Of a stretch of 37,855 nucleotides of DNA, positions 7,975 through 14,721 are shown piece after piece. The DNA is taken from the NCBI GenBank assembly GCA_018693315.1, contig JABHLR010000007.1:1-37855 (forward strand), given 5' to 3'. The notes under the pieces are model-generated. The model did no database searches. It saw only the letters and a program-made list of their open reading frames with translations, and was not told the origin of the DNA. The number at the start of each line of letters is the position of its first letter. The stretch's first letter is position 1. Source of the DNA: an archaeon (GTDB lineage: Archaea > Nanobdellota > Nanobdellia > Pacearchaeales > GW2011-AR1). Position numbers and translations under genes: made by a program.

Positions 7975-8819
7975 AAAACGACATCACTCAAATAGAAAAA
8001 CTTCTCCAAGACAAAAACCAACTGGCAATCGCACTAGTCGCACCATCATTCGTCACAGATTTCAAATATCCATCACTAATCTACCGCCTGAAAAAACTCG
8101 GCTTCGATAAAGTAACAGAAGTAACATTCGGCGCAAAAATGATCAACCGAGATTATCACAAAATTCTCAAAACATCAAAAGGCCTAATGATATCATCACC
8201 ATGTCCAGGAATCGTCACAACAATAACAAACAAATTCCCAAAACTAAAATCAAAACTAATCAAAGTCGACAGCCCAGTCGTAGCAATGGCAAAAATATGC
8301 AAAAAACATTTCCCAAATCACAAAACAATTTTCATCTCACCATGCGATTTCAAAAAAGTCGAAACCGAATCCTGCAAAACCTTAGACCACATAATCGACT
8401 ACGACCAACTAAAACTCCTCTTCCAAAAAAACAAAATAGGCAGACCAATCTTCAAAAGAAAATCCGACTGGCTCTTCGACAAATTTTACAACGACTACAC
8501 AAAGATATATCCACTATCAGGCGGCCTAGCACAAACCGCACACCTAAAAGGCACCCTCAAAGAAGATGAAGTCGCAGTAATAGACGGCATAAACAAAGTA
8601 ATAAAATTCTTAGAAAACCCAGATCCAAAAATCAAATTCCTCGATTGCCTCTTCTGCGACGGCGGATGCATCGGCGGCCCACACACATCAAAAAAATTAA
8701 CAATCCCACAAAAATACAACAAAGTAATACGCTACCTAAAAAAATCGAAAAAACAAGATATTCCCGAAGACCGGAAGGGATTAATCAACATAGCAAAAGG
8801 ACTAAAATTTACAAAGTAA
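7971..8819 (+). CDS. [FeFe]-hydrogenase H-cluster domain protein, stand-alone (minimal or sensory type)
   Basis: 282 residues, made only of the iron hydrogenase large-subunit C-terminal domain (PF02906). L1-like SSPCPGIV has C78; L2-like ISPCDFKKVE has C125; L3-like LFCDGGCIGGP has C229 and C233 with the CxxxC spacing that holds the [4Fe-4S] subcluster and bridges the diiron site. VDSPVVAMAK and SGGLAQTA also match the family. The Cys that relays protons in classical HydA (first Cys of TSCCP) is Pro77 here, as in sensory or group C/D-like members where it is replaced. There is no N-terminal ferredoxin domain and no PAS domain. Coupled by ATGA overlap to the oxidoreductase beta gene, so it is expected to receive electrons from, or sense, that system. 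HydEFG maturases are not in this window. Non-hydrogenase function remains possible. Confidence 0.75.
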   Translation: MKNDITQIEKLLQDKNQLAIALVAPSFVTDFKYPSLIYRLKKLGFDKVTEVTFGAKMINRDYHKILKTSKGLMISSPCPGIVTTITNKFPKLKSKLIKVDSPVVAMAKICKKHFPNHKTIFISPCDFKKVETESCKTLDHIIDYDQLKLLFQKNKIGRPIFKRKSDWLFDKFYNDYTKIYPLSGGLAQTAHLKGTLKEDEVAVIDGINKVIKFLENPDPKIKFLDCLFCDGGCIGGPHTSKKLTIPQKYNKVIRYLKKSKKQDIPEDRKGLINIAKGLKFTK

Positions 8820-10163
8820 TCATTTCTTAGCCCAACTATAAATTCCGCCGATCAACAAACCAACAATCGTCAAACCCAATCCAGCAATAACCAATACTGG
8901 CTGGACCTCTCCAACAACTAAAAGATAATAACTAAGCAAACCAATAATCCCAACCAACCCAACAAAGAATCCACTAACCAAGGTTGAACTCTTAATATTC
9001 TTCCTAGCCCACGTCGCGATGACACAAACAGCCAGAACAATAATAAATGACACAAAAATATACGTACTAACAACCAAGTCCTGCATCACAATAGCCAAGA
9101 TAGTAGCAAGAACAGCAAGACCAAAAATAACCTTCCGAATATTCCTAACAGTTTTTTTCTTATCCCAATCAAACCAATCCTGCACAACCGCCGAAGCCCC
9201 CGTAAAAATATAAGTGTCAATCGAACTCATCACCGCCGCAAATAACAAAACAACAGCCAAACCCAACAGCCCAACAGGCAACAAATTAGCAAACCCATAT
9301 ATCAACGCCAAATCCGGATCAATCCCAGGAAACTGACCCTTAACAGTCAAAGCAACAAGAGCAAGCAAGAACCCAAATATAGCATAAACAACAAGCGAAG
9401 ACAAAATACCGTTCCTCAAAGCTTTCTTATTTTTAGCAGAATAAACCCTCTGCCACATATCCGCCGCAGCAAAAGGATAAAACAAACCAATAATAAAAAA
9501 CCCAATTATCGTTCCAATATCAGCCCGAAACACATTCCATTCAGAAACAGGAACAAGAGATCCTTGAAACAATATCAAAGCCAAAACAGCCAGAATAAAA
9601 ATCATCGCAAGATATTGCAAAATATCAGTCTTCGCCACAGCCTTAAATCCACCCATCAAAAGATAAATCAAAACGACAAACATCATAATCACAGCACAAA
9701 TCCAAAACGGCCAGGCAGTAAAAAACACAAAAATCTTCGTTCCAGCAATCAAATTCATAACCAAATAACCAACCATCACAACAATAGTAATCAACGAAGC
9801 AAAACCCGCAGCCTTCTTTCCATAATTATATTTAAAATAATCAGCAAGAGTATAATATCTCCCAGCAGATTCATCTTTCAACTTCATCGCAAAAGGAAGA
9901 AAAATCAACATCCCAATAACCATCCCAATAAAATACCAAATCGCAGAAATCCCCCACAAAAAAACAAGCGCAGTAAAAATCATCATGACACTTCCAGTCT
10001 TACTGGCATTCGTAGTCATCATGGTCGACCAACCACCAAGCCCACGCTTAGCAATCAAAAATTCTTCATCATCCTTCTTCCGCGAAGTAAAATATCCAAT
10101 CAGAATCAATACCAAAAAATACAAACCTACCAGTACAAAGTCAAGGCCAGACAAACTCATCAT
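8820..10163 (-). CDS. sodium:solute symporter family (SSF) permease
   Basis: 447 residues with about 12-13 hydrophobic segments. FLIAKRGLGGWSTMMTTNASKTG near the N-terminus and GGFKAVAKTDILQYLAMI in the middle are SSF (PF00474) signatures. Imports an organic solute with Na+. The substrate (monocarboxylate, proline, pantothenate type) is not readable; nearby acs makes an organic acid possible but this is inference. Start may be 10163 or 10160; a GGAGAAAG SD lies about 7 nt upstream. Its stop abuts the stop of the hydrogenase-like gene (convergent). A palindrome lies directly upstream of its TATA box (10215-10237) and matches one at the neighbouring regulator gene. Confidence 0.88.
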   Translation of the reverse strand: MMSLSGLDFVLVGLYFLVLILIGYFTSRKKDDEEFLIAKRGLGGWSTMMTTNASKTGSVMMIFTALVFLWGISAIWYFIGMVIGMLIFLPFAMKLKDESAGRYYTLADYFKYNYGKKAAGFASLITIVVMVGYLVMNLIAGTKIFVFFTAWPFWICAVIMMFVVLIYLLMGGFKAVAKTDILQYLAMIFILAVLALILFQGSLVPVSEWNVFRADIGTIIGFFIIGLFYPFAAADMWQRVYSAKNKKALRNGILSSLVVYAIFGFLLALVALTVKGQFPGIDPDLALIYGFANLLPVGLLGLAVVLLFAAVMSSIDTYIFTGASAVVQDWFDWDKKKTVRNIRKVIFGLAVLATILAIVMQDLVVSTYIFVSFIIVLAVCVIATWARKNIKSSTLVSGFFVGLVGIIGLLSYYLLVVGEVQPVLVIAGLGLTIVGLLIGGIYSWAKK

Positions 10164-10198
10164 TTTACTTTCTCCATAATAAAAAACCCAAAAATCTC

Positions 10199-10237
10199 CT
10201 TATACAATTTATAGCGACAATTGTCGTGTCTTACACG
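10199..10237 (-). promoter_or_regulatory. symporter promoter with palindromic operator
   Basis: On the plus strand CGACAATTGTCG (10215-10226) is a perfect 12-bp palindrome, and CGTGT-CTT-ACACG (10225-10237) a second overlapping dyad. The symporter TATA (minus strand CTATAAATTG, about 10205-10214) is immediately downstream, so a protein bound here touches the BRE position. The 10-mer ATTGTCGTGT also occurs in the operator of the HTH_10 gene (10910-10929). Position upstream of TATA suggests activation. Confidence 0.55.
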
Positions 10238-10255
10238 TAAAAACCCAGAATAAAA

Positions 10256-10906
10256 TCAAAGCTCTCTATACACTTCCGGCAAAATCTTTCCCTCTGCCTT
10301 CTTCAAATGAGCCTGATAAGTCGAATAAGAAATCCCCATAATCTCAGCAAGCTTCTCCATCTTCACCTTCTTAGGATAATCATAATACCCATTCTTAATC
10401 GCAATCCCCATCGCCTTCTTCTGCAAATCAGTCAAATCCGGAAGCAACTTCGTAAACGAAATATTCGAAACTTTCTCCTGCCTAAACTTTATCACCTTCG
10501 CACCCAAATACTTTTCAGCAACCTCCAAAACATCTTCCAAAAGTTTCCTCTCAAAACTAGCAAAACTCCAAACATGTTTTTTCTCCCCGGGATGAATAAT
10601 AATCGGACTAATCTGAATAACCTTCGGATGCCAAAAAACCTCAGTAAAAAGCGGCTCCCTCAAAACACCAATCACAAAATCCCCACTCTGCTCATAATTA
10701 ATTATCCAATCCTGCTTCTTCGCATCACGAATAAACGCCCTTTTATTTTTCTCATCCCCAAACAAAAACCCCGTCCCAGTAACATAAACATCACCTTTAT
10801 CCTTATAATGAGAAAGAACATAACTCGCAACCGAAATATTATGCTTCATAGCCAAACTCCCAAACGGCTGCTTCGCGGACTCAACATTCAATTTCAAAAC
10901 CCACAT
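10256..10906 (-). CDS. HTH_10 (bacterio-opsin activator-like) transcription regulator
   Basis: 216 residues. The C-terminal part (158-209) is a clear HTH_10 domain (PF04967): DLTDLQKKAMGIAIKNGYYD, then MEKLAEIMGISYSTYQAHLK as the helix-turn-helix. Residues 1-150 form an uncharacterised, probably sensory or dimerisation domain without a recognisable ligand motif. It is encoded between TatD and the symporter on one strand. A 20-bp inverted repeat between its TATA box and start codon, related to the repeat upstream of the symporter TATA, implies it represses itself and activates the symporter. ATG at 10906 lies about 25 nt from TTTAAATAA, a leaderless arrangement. Confidence 0.85.
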   Translation of the reverse strand: MWVLKLNVESAKQPFGSLAMKHNISVASYVLSHYKDKGDVYVTGTGFLFGDEKNKRAFIRDAKKQDWIINYEQSGDFVIGVLREPLFTEVFWHPKVIQISPIIIHPGEKKHVWSFASFERKLLEDVLEVAEKYLGAKVIKFRQEKVSNISFTKLLPDLTDLQKKAMGIAIKNGYYDYPKKVKMEKLAEIMGISYSTYQAHLKKAEGKILPEVYREL

Positions 10907-10909
10907 GAT

Positions 10910-10936
10910 AACACGACAATAATCGTGTTTAAATAA
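10910..10936 (-). promoter_or_regulatory. HTH_10 gene promoter with inverted-repeat operator
   Basis: AACACGA-CAATAA-TCGTGTT (10910-10929) is a perfect 7-bp inverted repeat with a 6-bp spacer, placed between the TATA element (TTTAAATAA region, 10927-10936) and the ATG at 10906. Binding would block initiation. It shares ATTGTCGTGT (minus strand) with the symporter operator. Confidence 0.6.
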
Positions 10937-10940
10937 TTAC

Positions 10941-11834
10941 CTAAACAAGCCCCAACTTCCCCGCGTTCTCCCAAATCTTATCAGCAACTTCCTTCTCACT
11001 AATTCCCTTAATCCGAGCAATCTCTCCAATAGTCACAGCAACATTAGCCGACTCATTTCTCTCGCCAACAACAGGCGACAAAAACGGCGAATCAGTCTCA
11101 GTCAACAACTGCTCAATCGGAACTATCTCAACCATCATCTGAAAATTCTGCCACCTCTTAATCGCAGGCGCCACACTAAAAAACCAACCATTCTCAACAC
11201 CCCTCTTAATCAAACTCTTCTTCCCGCAAAAACAATGTATCACTATGCCGACCTTGTCCGCATCAGCGGATGCCTTCTGGGCAGGAGGTACACCCTTGGG
11301 TGCTGCAAAACCCATCTCCTCCAAAATCTCAAAACACCTAAGCTCAGCCCCCCTCGAATGAATCACAACCGGCTTATCAATCTTCTTCGCCAACTTCAAA
11401 ACTTTCCTAAAAACTTCCTCCTGCGCAACCTTCATTTCATCAGTCGTATTCTCAACAACCTTAAAATCCAAACCAATCTCGCCAATCGCAACACAATCAT
11501 CCGCATGCTCCTCAATCCACTTAAGCTCATCATCAACATCATAAGCCTCAATTCCCCTTAGATACCCATCTTTGCCCTCCTCAGAGGGTACTTGCGGAGG
11601 CGCGCCAAAATCACTAAACCTATCAGCAATCGCATCAATCGGATACATCCCAAAACTCGCCCTAAAAATATCGTACTTCTCACTCAACTCCAAAACCTTC
11701 CGATTCGTCTCGGGATTCACACCAGAATTCACAACAACCTTAACCCCAGCCTTCTCAGCCCGATCAACAACCGCATCCAAACCCTCCTCAGACTTCTCCC
11801 CTTCCAAATGCGCATGAACATCAATCAATTTCAT
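10941..11834 (-). CDS. TatD-family metal-dependent hydrolase/DNase
   Basis: 297 residues from the chosen start MKLIDVHAHL; the track start is three codons earlier, but a TATA-like TTTTTAATT lies about 25 nt before this ATG. TatD (PF01026) metal ligands are visible: DVHAHL at the N-terminus, GEIGLDF, VVIHSRGAE, VIHCFCG and TDSPFLSP. TIM-barrel, two-metal nuclease or deacylase in the cytoplasm. Two stretches look inserted: GAPPQVPSEEGKDG (near residues 76-90) and AAPKGVPPAQKASADADK (near 177-194). Both are Pro/Ala/Lys rich, encoded by GC-richer DNA with internal inverted repeats, and fall in loops between conserved blocks. Expression from its own promoter; HTH_10 follows downstream. Confidence 0.87.
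   Translation of the reverse strand: MKLIDVHAHLEGEKSEEGLDAVVDRAEKAGVKVVVNSGVNPETNRKVLELSEKYDIFRASFGMYPIDAIADRFSDFGAPPQVPSEEGKDGYLRGIEAYDVDDELKWIEEHADDCVAIGEIGLDFKVVENTTDEMKVAQEEVFRKVLKLAKKIDKPVVIHSRGAELRCFEILEEMGFAAPKGVPPAQKASADADKVGIVIHCFCGKKSLIKRGVENGWFFSVAPAIKRWQNFQMMVEIVPIEQLLTETDSPFLSPVVGERNESANVAVTIGEIARIKGISEKEVADKIWENAGKLGLV
11253..11306 (-). repeat. in-frame palindromic insertion within tatD (copy 2)
   Basis: Minus-strand DNA here contains CACCC-AA-GGGTG and TCCGC-TGAT-GCGGA dyads and is richer in GC than the rest of the gene. It encodes AAPKGVPPAQKASADADK. It shares TTTTG...TACC(T/C)...AGG(G/C)CA-type spacing with copy 1 at 11565-11609. Similar in-frame palindromic coding insertions are known in Rickettsia (RPE); relationship to those is not implied. 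Confidence 0.45.
11565..11609 (-). repeat. in-frame palindromic insertion within tatD (copy 1)
   Basis: Minus-strand CCCTC-TGAG-GAGGG inverted repeat preceded by GGCGCGCC, encoding GAPPQVPSEEGKDG between otherwise conserved TatD blocks. The peptide resembles copy 2 (APxxVPxxxxK) and the DNA shares the GTACC core. Confidence 0.45.
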
Positions 11835-11876
11835 AAATAACAAAACAATTCACCAATTAAAAACTTAACTTTCAAA

Positions 11877-12500
11877 CTACAAAGAATCAAAATATTCTCT
11901 CAAGGGCTCAAGCGCAATCTTCGACCACTCTTCAACAACAGAATCCGGAGAACCACAAACCTCTTCCAACTCTTCCATCGTCATAAACCTCCCATCATCG
12001 GCCTCCAAATCCTTCGGCCTCACAATCACAGAATCCGTCTCCACGATATACAAAACCCCAAAATGAACTTTCCCAACATCATTCGAATCATCATTGATAT
12101 ATCCTAGAACCCTCGGACTCACGCCCCCATCCATCTCAATTTCTTCCTCAATTTCCCTCAAAACACTTCCATGAATCGGATTCTCCACATCCACCTCCTC
12201 AATATGTCCACCAACTCCCCATGACCACTTACCCTGAAGCCGCTTCTCATGATAATTCTCACCCTTAACAGACCTCCGATAAACAAAAACTTTCCTCAAC
12301 GCCGGATTAACAATAATCGCATAACCTATCGGCTGCTTGTGCGTCGGATCACACTCCGCAATTCCCCTCTTCAAATACTTACAATTCTCCAAAATCCTTA
12401 ACTCAAAATCAATATGAGTCCAAACCTTAAACCCCTCAAAAAAATCTTCTCCAAAAAGCGCCTCACGATCAATCACCATTATTTTCTGTTCAGGATCCAT
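11877..12500 (-). CDS. Nudix hydrolase family protein
   Basis: 207 residues from MDPEQKIM. The track begins five codons earlier with a non-ATG codon; CTTTATAAA lies about 25 nt before the ATG at 12500. The Nudix region is WGVGGHIEEVD followed by REIEEEIEM: it has the GGHxEE and REIxEE halves, but about three extra residues between them compared with the canonical GX5EX7REUXEEXGU. These enzymes hydrolyse nucleoside diphosphate-linked compounds; the substrate is not evident. The N-terminal 60 residues are an additional domain before the Nudix fold. Same strand as TatD, 43 nt upstream, but each gene has its own TATA box. Confidence 0.83.
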   Translation of the reverse strand: MDPEQKIMVIDREALFGEDFFEGFKVWTHIDFELRILENCKYLKRGIAECDPTHKQPIGYAIIVNPALRKVFVYRRSVKGENYHEKRLQGKWSWGVGGHIEEVDVENPIHGSVLREIEEEIEMDGGVSPRVLGYINDDSNDVGKVHFGVLYIVETDSVIVRPKDLEADDGRFMTMEELEEVCGSPDSVVEEWSKIALEPLREYFDSL

Positions 12501-12541
12501 ACAAACAAAACTCACTCACATTTTATAAAGATTTAGATAAT

Positions 12542-13054
12542 CTACCGTCGAATTTCCTTACCATCAACAACCAACGTCGAAGGCCGCCCATCCAACTCAC
12601 CAACACCAATCACGATATCAACCTTATCAATCAGGTCATGATCAATATCACTAATCTTCACCGCAAAGGGCTCTCCCGCAAAATTAACTGAAGTCGTAAT
12701 AAACGGAACCTCCGCCTTCTCAACCAACTCAGTAAACTCACAATCTGGAATCCTAACGCCCAAAGAATCATTCGAAGAAATATCCTTCAAAAACTCCGGG
12801 TCCTTCTTCTTCAAAATCAAAGTAAACGGCCCAGGCAAATATTTTTCCAACAACTCATCATCTACAACACAATGCTCCTTAATCCAATCAACCGACGGCG
12901 CAACCACACTCATCGGCTTATCCTTATCTCTATACTTAAGATTCTTAATCATCTCAACAGATTCCAAATTCGTCGCGTCACAACCCAAGCCATAAATAGT
13001 ATCGGTCGGGTAGATAAAAACCGCCCCATGCTTGATATCATCAACAAAATCCAT
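12542..13054 (-). CDS. YrdC/Sua5-type threonylcarbamoyl-AMP synthase
   Basis: 170 residues, a single YrdC domain (PF01300) without the Sua5 C-terminal domain. IYPTDTIYGLGCDATN at the N-terminus, KYRDKDKPMSVV and ITTSVNFAGEPF are the family motifs for binding threonine, bicarbonate and ATP. Makes threonylcarbamoyl-AMP, the first step of t6A37 modification of ANN-decoding tRNAs. Start set at ATG 13054; a TTG precedes it in the ORF track. A TTTTTTAAGG element about 25 nt upstream supports a leaderless start. Divergent from the small membrane protein at 13088. Confidence 0.9.
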   Translation of the reverse strand: MDFVDDIKHGAVFIYPTDTIYGLGCDATNLESVEMIKNLKYRDKDKPMSVVAPSVDWIKEHCVVDDELLEKYLPGPFTLILKKKDPEFLKDISSNDSLGVRIPDCEFTELVEKAEVPFITTSVNFAGEPFAVKISDIDHDLIDKVDIVIGVGELDGRPSTLVVDGKEIRR

Positions 13055-13087
13055 CAAGTTTAATAATACTCCAACCTTAAAAAACTT

Positions 13088-13306
13088 ATGATAGAATATT
13101 TAACTCTAATCCTAGCAATCCCACTCGGCCTCGCGCTAGCAAACATAACCAAAGATGAAAAACAAATTTATTCCAAACCCCCCTACTTCCCAGTCATCCT
13201 CTGGGTCCTGGCAATCGCCGCAGCAATATTATTTTCCCTAAACAAAACCGTCGCCCTAACGCTAACATTCATTTTTATCACAACACTCGTCTGGCAAAAA
13301 GCATAA
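13088..13306 (+). CDS. small membrane protein, unknown
   Basis: 72 residues with two or three hydrophobic segments (about 4-20, 33-48 and 54-68) separated by a polar loop KDEKQIYSKPP. No recognised family. A TTTAATAATAC element about 25 nt upstream of the ATG supports a leaderless start; its promoter interleaves with that of the divergent YrdC gene. Conserved-looking codon usage like neighbours argues that it is real. Confidence 0.6.
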   Translation: MIEYLTLILAIPLGLALANITKDEKQIYSKPPYFPVILWVLAIAAAILFSLNKTVALTLTFIFITTLVWQKA

Positions 13307-13336
13307 TCTTAAAACACTAAATCTACTCCTTAAATC

Positions 13337-13483
13337 ATGAAACAAAAATTTTGTCCAAAATGCAAATCAACAAACATAGAACTAGATCCGACAGCAATGC
13401 AAGCGGCAACGGCAGTCCCACAAACGCATAAATGTCAAAAATGCGGATTCGAATCAATCGCATTTCCGGAGAAAAAAGAATGA
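13337..13483 (+). CDS. 48-residue zinc-ribbon protein, first gene of the dph5 operon
   Basis: Below the ORF-track cutoff. It reads MKQKFCPKCKSTNIEL, then HKCQKCGFES: two CxxC knuckles 27 residues apart, a classic zinc ribbon. TCTTAAAAC lies about 25 nt upstream of the ATG. The stop overlaps the dph5 start (ATGA, 13480-13483), so translation is coupled. A role as nucleic-acid or protein binding adaptor is likely, but function is unknown. Its presence corrects the dph5 start in the track, which reads 16 codons into this gene. Confidence 0.8.
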   Translation: MKQKFCPKCKSTNIELDPTAMQAATAVPQTHKCQKCGFESIAFPEKKE

Positions 13484-14193
13484 CACTAAACCTAATCGGA
13501 ACAGGACTAAACGCAAGCTCAATATCAGTCGCAGCCCTCGAAGCAATCAAATCCTCCGACAAAGTCTACCTGGAAAACTACACTGTAAATTTCCCCTACC
13601 AAATCAAAGACCTAGAAAAATCCTACGGCGTAAAAATCATAGAACTCGAAAGATCAAAAGTAGAAGACGAATCAATCCTTAAAGAAGCAAAAGAAAAAAA
13701 CATATCACTCCTAGTCTACGGAGACTCACTATCAGCAACAACCCACATCCAACTAATCCTCGAAGCAAAAAAGCAAAAAATCCCACACAAAGTTTTCCAC
13801 AACGCATCAATCATGACCGCCATCGCAGAAACAGGATTACAACTTTACAAATTCGGGAAAACAGCCTCGATGCCAAACTGGGCAGAACACACAAACAAGC
13901 CAACATCATTCGCAAACTATATCAAAGAAAACCAATCCATCAAAGCACACACCTTAATCTTAACAGACATCGGACTAGAAATAAAAGAGGCGATCGAACA
14001 ACTCCAAGAAGCAACAAAGGATCTTCCAGATAAAATTATAGCAATTTCAAATGCTGGAACACCAAATCAGAAAATATTCCATGACACACCAGACAATCTC
14101 AAAAACGAAAAAGTTAAAATGCCATTTGCATTAATAATTCCAACAGAACTCCACTTCATAGAAGAGGAAGCAATACAAGAGATGACAAAATGA
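13480..14193 (+). CDS. dph5: diphthine synthase
   Basis: 237 residues from MTLNLIGTGLN. It methylates the modified histidine of elongation factor 2 with S-adenosylmethionine during diphthamide synthesis; the family is restricted to archaea and eukaryotes. Typical blocks: LIGTGL at the N-terminus, LVYGDSLSATTHIQLILEAK, and HNASIMTAIAETGLQLYKFGKTASMP. The track start (13432) lies inside the zinc-ribbon gene in another frame; the ATG at 13480 gives the canonical N-terminus and the ATGA overlap. Its stop overlaps the next gene by ATGA (14190-14193). EF-2 itself is not in this window. Confidence 0.93.
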   Translation: MTLNLIGTGLNASSISVAALEAIKSSDKVYLENYTVNFPYQIKDLEKSYGVKIIELERSKVEDESILKEAKEKNISLLVYGDSLSATTHIQLILEAKKQKIPHKVFHNASIMTAIAETGLQLYKFGKTASMPNWAEHTNKPTSFANYIKENQSIKAHTLILTDIGLEIKEAIEQLQEATKDLPDKIIAISNAGTPNQKIFHDTPDNLKNEKVKMPFALIIPTELHFIEEEAIQEMTK

Positions 14194-14678
14194 TAAACTC
14201 AATCATAACAATAATATTGGCAATAATCATATTCTGGCTTCTAAGCGCCATCATAGTCCCGTTATTAACAATCCCCAACTTCACAGAATTCAAAGGGAAA
14301 GTCCAAAGAACAAAAAAAATAAAGACACTAGCAAACAAACTAAAAGCTAAATCAAAAAAACAAACTCTAGAAAACGTATTTAAATTTGTAACAAAAAAAT
14401 ACACCAGCTACGAAGACCAGATGCAACTAGCGATAGTCCCAAAATGGTTCTATAACAATCCAGAAAAACTTCTCAAAAAATCCCAGTTCCTACCATGTTG
14501 CGTACAAAACCTAATTGTCAGAACCATACTTGTCAATACCGGACAATTCAAAAACTCCGACATAAAATCAATGGCTATGATAACAAAAAAAATCACCGCC
14601 CACCAATATCTAACCGTAAAGATTGACAACCAGAAATACAAAGTCGACGCATATTTCAGAATCCTAAAAAAGATTTGA
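14190..14678 (+). CDS. membrane-anchored transglutaminase-like protein
   Basis: 162 residues. Residues 3-28 are one hydrophobic anchor followed by a basic linker. The C-terminal half has a possible Cys-His-Asp triad in the order and spacing of transglutaminase-like/papain-like folds: FLPCCVQNLI (C103/C104), AHQYLTVKI (H138) and YKVDAYF (D153). These folds include proteases and amidases as well as cross-linkers; activity is unknown. Translationally coupled to dph5 (ATGA), which is unexpected for a membrane-linked protein. The catalytic assignment is from motif pattern only. Confidence 0.6.
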   Translation: MINSIITIILAIIIFWLLSAIIVPLLTIPNFTEFKGKVQRTKKIKTLANKLKAKSKKQTLENVFKFVTKKYTSYEDQMQLAIVPKWFYNNPEKLLKKSQFLPCCVQNLIVRTILVNTGQFKNSDIKSMAMITKKITAHQYLTVKIDNQKYKVDAYFRILKKI

Positions 14679-14721
14679 CTCCACTAGTCACATTTAAAAA
14701 TTAAACAACCATCATCATATC

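Noticed and set aside
7971-8819. Annotation as Nar1/IOP1-type Fe-S assembly protein
   Set aside because: Nar1 has an N-terminal four-Cys site and a longer C-terminal domain, both absent; the operon context favours a ferredoxin-linked hydrogenase-like role.
9564-10214. 216-residue plus-strand ORF
   Set aside because: Antisense to the symporter; composition of Lys/Asn/Ser/His is a shadow pattern, and there is no promoter or family match.
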